Below are positions 60,025-64,000 of a DNA stretch of 64,000 bases, in pieces. Each line of letters starts with the position of its first letter. Positions within the stretch are counted from its first letter, which is position 1. The notes beneath the pieces were generated by a model that did no database searches, had not been told where the DNA came from, and saw only the letters and a list, made by a program, of their open reading frames with translations. This DNA is from an uncultured Alphaproteobacteria bacterium (GTDB lineage: Bacteria; Pseudomonadota; Alphaproteobacteria; Rhodobacterales; Rhodobacteraceae), in NCBI GenBank assembly GCA_902556405.1, contig CACDWF010000001.1:62001-126000 (forward strand), in the 5' to 3' direction. A program made the position numbers and the translations under genes.

Positions 60025-61272
60025 ACTCAAAATACTATCTGTATTATTAAGTCTCTCAATGTTAAGACCAGCAACAGATTTATATTTTTCTGAGTGATTT
60101 TTAAGTTCGCTCTGGTTAATGATTTCCTGGATATTATTAAAAGTTCCTCCACAACGGTCTTCAACTACTTGTAAAAGAGCATCGGGACCAGAACTTCTAT
60201 TTGCTAATGTTATTTTGGCAGTTAGGGGAAGCATCTCATTTTCGTAGCGTAATAAAGCTGTTTCATTAAGTCCATTTACTTTTAAATAAAATGCAAGTTT
60301 TCTGGCATCAATAATAGCTTGGCTGGCACCATTTGATCCAACTGGATAGGTTGGGTGGGCAGCATCACCTAACAGTGTTGTTCTTCCAAACGTCCATTTT
60401 TCTAATGGATCTCTGTCAACCATTGGATACTCATAGACTGAGCTTGTTTCTGAAATAAGGCTTAAAGGATTTATCCATTCAAAGGACCACTCTGTAAAGT
60501 TACCTATAAATTTCGATTTATCTACCTTTTTACTCCAGTCACTTTTCATATATATTTTTTCAGGATTAAATTTTAGTTCCGCTATCCAGTTTATTTTTGC
60601 ATTTCCATGACTGTCTTTTTGACTTATTGGGTATGAAACAAATCTTTGCGTATCATGTCCAATCATCACCATAGAAGCACCAGTCCTAAAAGGAGAAGCA
60701 GTTGTTAGCCCACGCCATAAAATTGCTCCGTTCCATAGAGGGTCCCCTTCATCTGGGAACAACTGTTTTCGAATATTTGAATTTATCCCATCACAAGCAA
60801 CGAGAATATCGCCGTAAAAGATTTCATTTTTTTTTGTATTCTTCTTGAAGTATTGCAATTGTACTGAAGAGGATAAGTTTTTGAAGCCAGTAGCTCTAGC
60901 ACCCAAACTAACAGAGCTTTTTTTCGAGCGTTCAATAAGAGTATCATAAAGTAACTTTTGGAGTTCTCCTCTATGGACAGAAAATTGTGGTACATTATAC
61001 CCTGCTTTTAAGCCCCGTGCTTCAGTCCAAATTTCCAAACCTTTTTTTGAAAACAATCCAAATTCCTCTGTTTGCACTCCAAGTCTTGTTAGATTATCTT
61101 TTAATCCTAATGCAAAAAGTTCCCTCACGGCATTAGGTTGTAGGTTGACTCCTACTCCTAGGGGTTGAATAGATGTTGAGGACTCAAATATTTGAAATGG
61201 TATTTTTAGTTGTTGTAGGGATAGCCCTAAGCATAAACCACCTATTCCTGCTCCACATATTAGAACTGTCAT
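60013..61272 (-). CDS. FAD-dependent aromatic-type monooxygenase
   Basis: The 419-residue group-A flavoprotein has GAGIGGLCLGLSLQ near residue 6, VACDGINSNIRKQL near 162 and the FAD-ribityl motif GDAAHPTYPVGSNGASQAI near 310. It resembles PhzS, salicylate or 3-hydroxybenzoate hydroxylase-like enzymes. These hydroxylate aromatic or enol substrates with NAD(P)H. It shares the catabolic neighbourhood of ATC-hydrolase-like and hydratase genes. The specific substrate is unknown. Confidence 0.92.
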   Translation of the reverse strand: MTVLICGAGIGGLCLGLSLQQLKIPFQIFESSTSIQPLGVGVNLQPNAVRELFALGLKDNLTRLGVQTEEFGLFSKKGLEIWTEARGLKAGYNVPQFSVHRGELQKLLYDTLIERSKKSSVSLGARATGFKNLSSSVQLQYFKKNTKKNEIFYGDILVACDGINSNIRKQLFPDEGDPLWNGAILWRGLTTASPFRTGASMVMIGHDTQRFVSYPISQKDSHGNAKINWIAELKFNPEKIYMKSDWSKKVDKSKFIGNFTEWSFEWINPLSLISETSSVYEYPMVDRDPLEKWTFGRTTLLGDAAHPTYPVGSNGASQAIIDARKLAFYLKVNGLNETALLRYENEMLPLTAKITLANRSSGPDALLQVVEDRCGGTFNNIQEIINQSELKNHSEKYKSVAGLNIERLNNTDSILSSLI

Positions 61273-61325
61273 TTTAAATTAATCTCTGTTGGCAGATATA
61301 TATATAGGGCATAATAAGTCTGTAC

Positions 61326-62837
61326 TCAATTAACATACAATGGTAGTGCCGTGGAAAATGTCCAAGCTAATGCAATTCCATTAGCAAGGCCTGACGAAAG
61401 AGTATTATTGTATTTTCTACTTATGATATTTGCTAAGAATCCAAATATCAATGCGAAGGCAAGAAATAGAAGTATTGCGTATCCCATGATAAACAGTTGG
61501 GAAATATTTAACCAAATTGAGACCGATAAGGAGATTATTAGAAACAGTTTAAATATATTTCCTATGATCCAACCATTTGAATAATTATCATAATACATCT
61601 GCATTAGTACCATCAAAGGGATAGACCCAATTAAGCAAAAGAAAAACACAGGTACTCTGGTTCCGGTCAAAAGAAACGAGCTAACGTAGTTATCCAAAAT
61701 GGATCCAAACACAATACAAAACAAAATAAATAAAAAGGCAAATAATGGAAAATTAAATGATTTTGTTAAATCTTTAAACTGGGTAGGCGGTAGGCTGAAA
61801 AACAGAATTATGGATATTAGGATCATTTGATTAATCAGATGATTGTGGGCAGGGAAATTAACAATTTTAAATGTAAAGTTATACAATATAATTGGCGGGA
61901 GTGCACAAGCGATGATATTTATGGAAAAGAACCGCATATAGCCAAACTGATATTTCCCTACGGTTTTTTTAGGAAGGAACTTGGTCAGTAATATAATGAG
62001 AAAAAAAATACTAAAAAATAAAATACCAGTCCAAATTCCAATATTGTTTCCAATAAATATTTGCTTATCCTTTTCAAGAAAATTAATCCAATCTACCAGT
62101 TCTCTCTGAGTGCGAACAGAATATAAAACGCCTACATGGTCGGCATTATCTATAAAGTCCACTTTTCTAATAGCATTATCATCAAGGGCTCCATAAAATC
62201 TTCCCTCCTTTGGATTATCAACTCCAATATTTTGTAAAATTTCTAAGGATTTCGATCTCAATTGAGGTTCCCACTGCCCATTAAGAATGAGGACATTTTT
62301 AGGTTCTTTGGCTTTTAAAGCGTCAGTATAAGCGGAAATGGCAACTGCGCTATTAAGACTAGGATTCAAAGAGGCTGACCTGATTATTATATCGGATGCC
62401 ATTGAATGGCCAATTATCATTGAAAAGCTGGGGCTATGTTTTGATAAATAATGAGAGATTATCTCATTTGTTTGATTAACGAATTTCTGCGTTGCTCCCT
62501 CAATAGTTGTAATATCTCCAGAGTATGGTTGAGGATGACGTCCATGCCCTAAAAAATCAAAACGAACTGTTAAATAGCCAGCCTCTGCAAGAGCTACAGC
62601 GATTGGTCTCATAAAACTAGTGGATCCAGCAAATCCATGTGCTAAAAATACTATGCCTTTAGTTTTTATATTGTCCTTAAAAGTCAGAGTAACGGGGGTT
62701 TTGTTGACCAACTCTCTGACACTAGTCAAATTTCTTTCAGCAAAATCGAGTTTCCAAAACGCAAACAGGGCTATTAAAATCAATAAAAGGCAAGAGACTT
62801 TATAGATAGAGTTCTTAGGGCTTTTTAACAAAAACAA
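61326..62837 (-). CDS. alpha/beta hydrolase fused to a C-terminal multi-helix membrane domain
   Basis: The protein has an N-terminal signal anchor and an alpha/beta-hydrolase domain (VFLAHGFAGSTSF, then the nucleophile elbow GHSMAS). A C-terminal half contains about seven membrane helices. A TTG start at 62837 is chosen because it gives a compact 503-residue protein, lies 1 base after the previous stop, and has AAGG upstream; an ATG at 62897 would add 20 polar residues overlapping the upstream gene. The lipase or esterase part probably faces the periplasm. Substrate unknown. Confidence 0.72.
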   Translation of the reverse strand: MFLLKSPKNSIYKVSCLLLILIALFAFWKLDFAERNLTSVRELVNKTPVTLTFKDNIKTKGIVFLAHGFAGSTSFMRPIAVALAEAGYLTVRFDFLGHGRHPQPYSGDITTIEGATQKFVNQTNEIISHYLSKHSPSFSMIIGHSMASDIIIRSASLNPSLNSAVAISAYTDALKAKEPKNVLILNGQWEPQLRSKSLEILQNIGVDNPKEGRFYGALDDNAIRKVDFIDNADHVGVLYSVRTQRELVDWINFLEKDKQIFIGNNIGIWTGILFFSIFFLIILLTKFLPKKTVGKYQFGYMRFFSINIIACALPPIILYNFTFKIVNFPAHNHLINQMILISIILFFSLPPTQFKDLTKSFNFPLFAFLFILFCIVFGSILDNYVSSFLLTGTRVPVFFFCLIGSIPLMVLMQMYYDNYSNGWIIGNIFKLFLIISLSVSIWLNISQLFIMGYAILLFLAFALIFGFLANIISRKYNNTLSSGLANGIALAWTFSTALPLYVN

Positions 62838-62838
62838 C

Positions 62839-63345
62839 TTAGCCTTGCACGCTGGGTTTCTCAAATGTGTATCTAAAAGTACAGCATTTCCCACCACTCA
62901 TAATAGTGGTTTCTCGATTAAGTCTTGCATCTTGGTTGAATCCTTCAATCATTGCGGCATCTCTATTGCAAGACAAAACAGCGCCAAGGTCTTGTATTCC
63001 TAAAGCCTTATACATTTCGGCATATCTACACCTTGTTACATTGAAATCTAATTTTGTGTCATTCTTCTCAAGCAAGTCGATTTCCAGTGCTCCATCTTGA
63101 GTCCAGAACTTTAGTGTTTCAAGAAAAGCAGAAACATCATTGCCATATTCTTTTGCCAGAGATGAGCCTTGATTACGAGCTAGCTCCATAACTGTTTTTT
63201 CTAAAATCGGTATTATTTTTTCTTTGCCAAAGTTTTTTATTAGAGCATCTACAAAAGGTGCGATGATCCTAGCTTCTGTTTCGCGCCGTGTTAAAACTCC
63301 AATCTTTTGCGTCAGCTCATCTTTTAACTTTGTGTTGCTATCCAT
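62839..63345 (-). CDS. L-2-amino-thiazoline-4-carboxylate hydrolase-family protein
   Basis: The 168-residue protein matches the ATC-hydrolase family. Landmarks are VTRCRYAEMYKALGIQDLG near residue 107, LSCNRDAAMIEGFN near 127, and the C-terminal cysteine pair in GGKCCTFRYTF. Family members hydrolyse aminothiazoline carboxylate to a carbamoyl-cysteine intermediate and are also found as orphan genes beside amidohydrolases. It lies 29 bases downstream of the hydratase gene and 1 base before the membrane hydrolase. Real substrate here is unproven. Confidence 0.82.
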   Translation of the reverse strand: MDSNTKLKDELTQKIGVLTRRETEARIIAPFVDALIKNFGKEKIIPILEKTVMELARNQGSSLAKEYGNDVSAFLETLKFWTQDGALEIDLLEKNDTKLDFNVTRCRYAEMYKALGIQDLGAVLSCNRDAAMIEGFNQDARLNRETTIMSGGKCCTFRYTFEKPSVQG

Positions 63346-63374
63346 TTATTATCTCCAAATTAAACAGTTACTTC

Positions 63375-64000
63375 CTAAATTACTGTAATGCTCACTTTTC
63401 CACGATCAGAAAGAATATGGTTTATCTTATCCCCCACTTTTGCTTGTCTAACTTTAAAGACACTTCCCGTTATTATAATCATTCCCGGTTTTAGTTCACT
63501 TTTACGCGAGTGCAGCTCATTGATCAGCCAGCACAGATTTTCAAAAGGCTTTGCGTCAAGCACCCCAGTTGTTAATCTTGTTTCTTGGTTCCACTCACAG
63601 CTCGATTGTATGTTCTGAAAATCCTTTTCCTGCCAATTGTATATTGGCTCTCCTAAAACTAGGCCACCAGACCACGCGTTGTCACAGGCTAGAGAAAGTG
63701 GATCCAGACCATCATAATTTGCTCCTCTATCATCTACAAGCTCGATTGCTGGCATCACATTTGAAATATCTTTTATAATATTTTCTAAGGTTCTATGAAT
63801 GGTAGTGTCTATTATGCGGTCTGATAGTTCAAAAGCTAATTCAAACTCAACACTCATTCTATGATAGTTTTCTAGTACAATGGTCTTAGGACTTGTAAAA
63901 ATCTCATTCTTAAATAGACCGCCATAAACAGGGTGACTAATTTTGTGATAGTCTTGTTGTATTTTAGAAGATAGGGCAATTTTGTACCCTCCAAGTGGCC
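63375..64000 (-). CDS. 2-keto-4-pentenoate hydratase / FAH-family enzyme, 5' part outside window
   Basis: The reading frame continues open to the right edge (first complete codon at 63998), so the N terminus is missing; an internal ATG at 63857 is not the start. Visible segments are GGYKIALSSKIQQD, HPVYGGLFKNEIF, SVEFELAFELS (the metal-binding V-E-x-E pattern of the FAH fold), MPAIELVDDRG and the terminal GDKINHILSDRGKVSITVI. This pattern fits hydratases acting after aromatic ring meta-cleavage. The 209 visible residues cover about four-fifths of the usual length. Confidence 0.87.
   Translation of the reverse strand, partial: PLGGYKIALSSKIQQDYHKISHPVYGGLFKNEIFTSPKTIVLENYHRMSVEFELAFELSDRIIDTTIHRTLENIIKDISNVMPAIELVDDRGANYDGLDPLSLACDNAWSGGLVLGEPIYNWQEKDFQNIQSSCEWNQETRLTTGVLDAKPFENLCWLINELHSRKSELKPGMIIITGSVFKVRQAKVGDKINHILSDRGKVSITVI

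Noticed and set aside
1-64000. CRISPR arrays, insertion sequences, prophage genes, tRNA or rRNA
   Set aside because: I saw no regularly spaced repeats, transposase or phage motifs, or cloverleaf with a TTCGA loop. A dedicated scan (tRNAscan-SE, Infernal) would be needed to exclude small RNAs.

Overview
The window reads as a gene-dense chromosome segment from an A+T-rich, free-living, probably marine alphaproteobacterium. This is inferred from gene content and order: a dac-tmk-holB-tatD-MBL block, phosphatidylcholine synthase, pseudoazurin, BMP-type nucleobase ABC transporter, PobA, two P450s, many DMT/EamA transporters, and F420 genes alongside an LLM oxidoreductase. Intergenic gaps are short and many genes overlap by 1-4 bases. 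I saw no rRNA, tRNA, insertion sequence, prophage or CRISPR array. I saw no recognisable DNA-binding transcription factor in 64 kb; one cyclic-nucleotide-binding-like protein lacks a helix-turn-helix domain.

Layout. 0-7 kb: partial VOC protein, TPR-FkbM methyltransferase, P450, MORN-repeat protein, LeuA, MFS exporter. 6.9-12.7 kb (minus): a BMP-type ABC importer (binding protein, double ATPase, two permeases) ending in cytosine deaminase, with a strong hairpin after the binding-protein gene. 12.9-15 kb: two paralogous orphan genes flank a badly decayed 3-hydroxyisobutyrate-dehydrogenase-type pseudogene. 15-22.6 kb: SCO1, carbonic anhydrase, methyltransferase, lipoprotein, transporters, enoyl-CoA hydratase, SRAP protein.

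22.6-36.1 kb (minus) is the most coherent block. Read in transcription order it holds cofD, cofE, F420:NADP oxidoreductase-like and LLM F420-type oxidoreductase genes, an EamA transporter, an M20 carbamoyl-amide hydrolase, dihydropyrimidinase, and a complete NMT1/THI5-type ABC importer. A terminator and two PLP enzymes follow. Together with cytosine deaminase upstream, this suggests pyrimidine import, deamination and reductive ring cleavage, physically linked to deazaflavin chemistry. No dihydropyrimidine dehydrogenase is present, so the LLM enzyme is a candidate for the redox step (hypothesis).

36-49 kb: TPR protein, SMR transporter, thioesterase, then a 26-codon ORF with an exceptionally long Shine-Dalgarno sequence and a strong terminator ending 7 bases before pobA. 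Next come nucleoside deaminase, DUF2237, pseudoazurin, Pcs, threonine dehydratase, long-form HPF, aminotransferase, SDR, Sel1 proteins and an AEC carrier. 49-53.5 kb: housekeeping block (MBL, TatD, HolB, Tmk, D-Ala-D-Ala carboxypeptidase). 53.5-64 kb: catabolic genes (acyl-CoA ligase, SCP2-type thiolase, P450, Old-Yellow-type reductase, FAD monooxygenase, ATC-hydrolase-like protein, partial hydratase) plus YceI, a stand-alone PD-(D/E)XK protein and a lipase-like membrane fusion.
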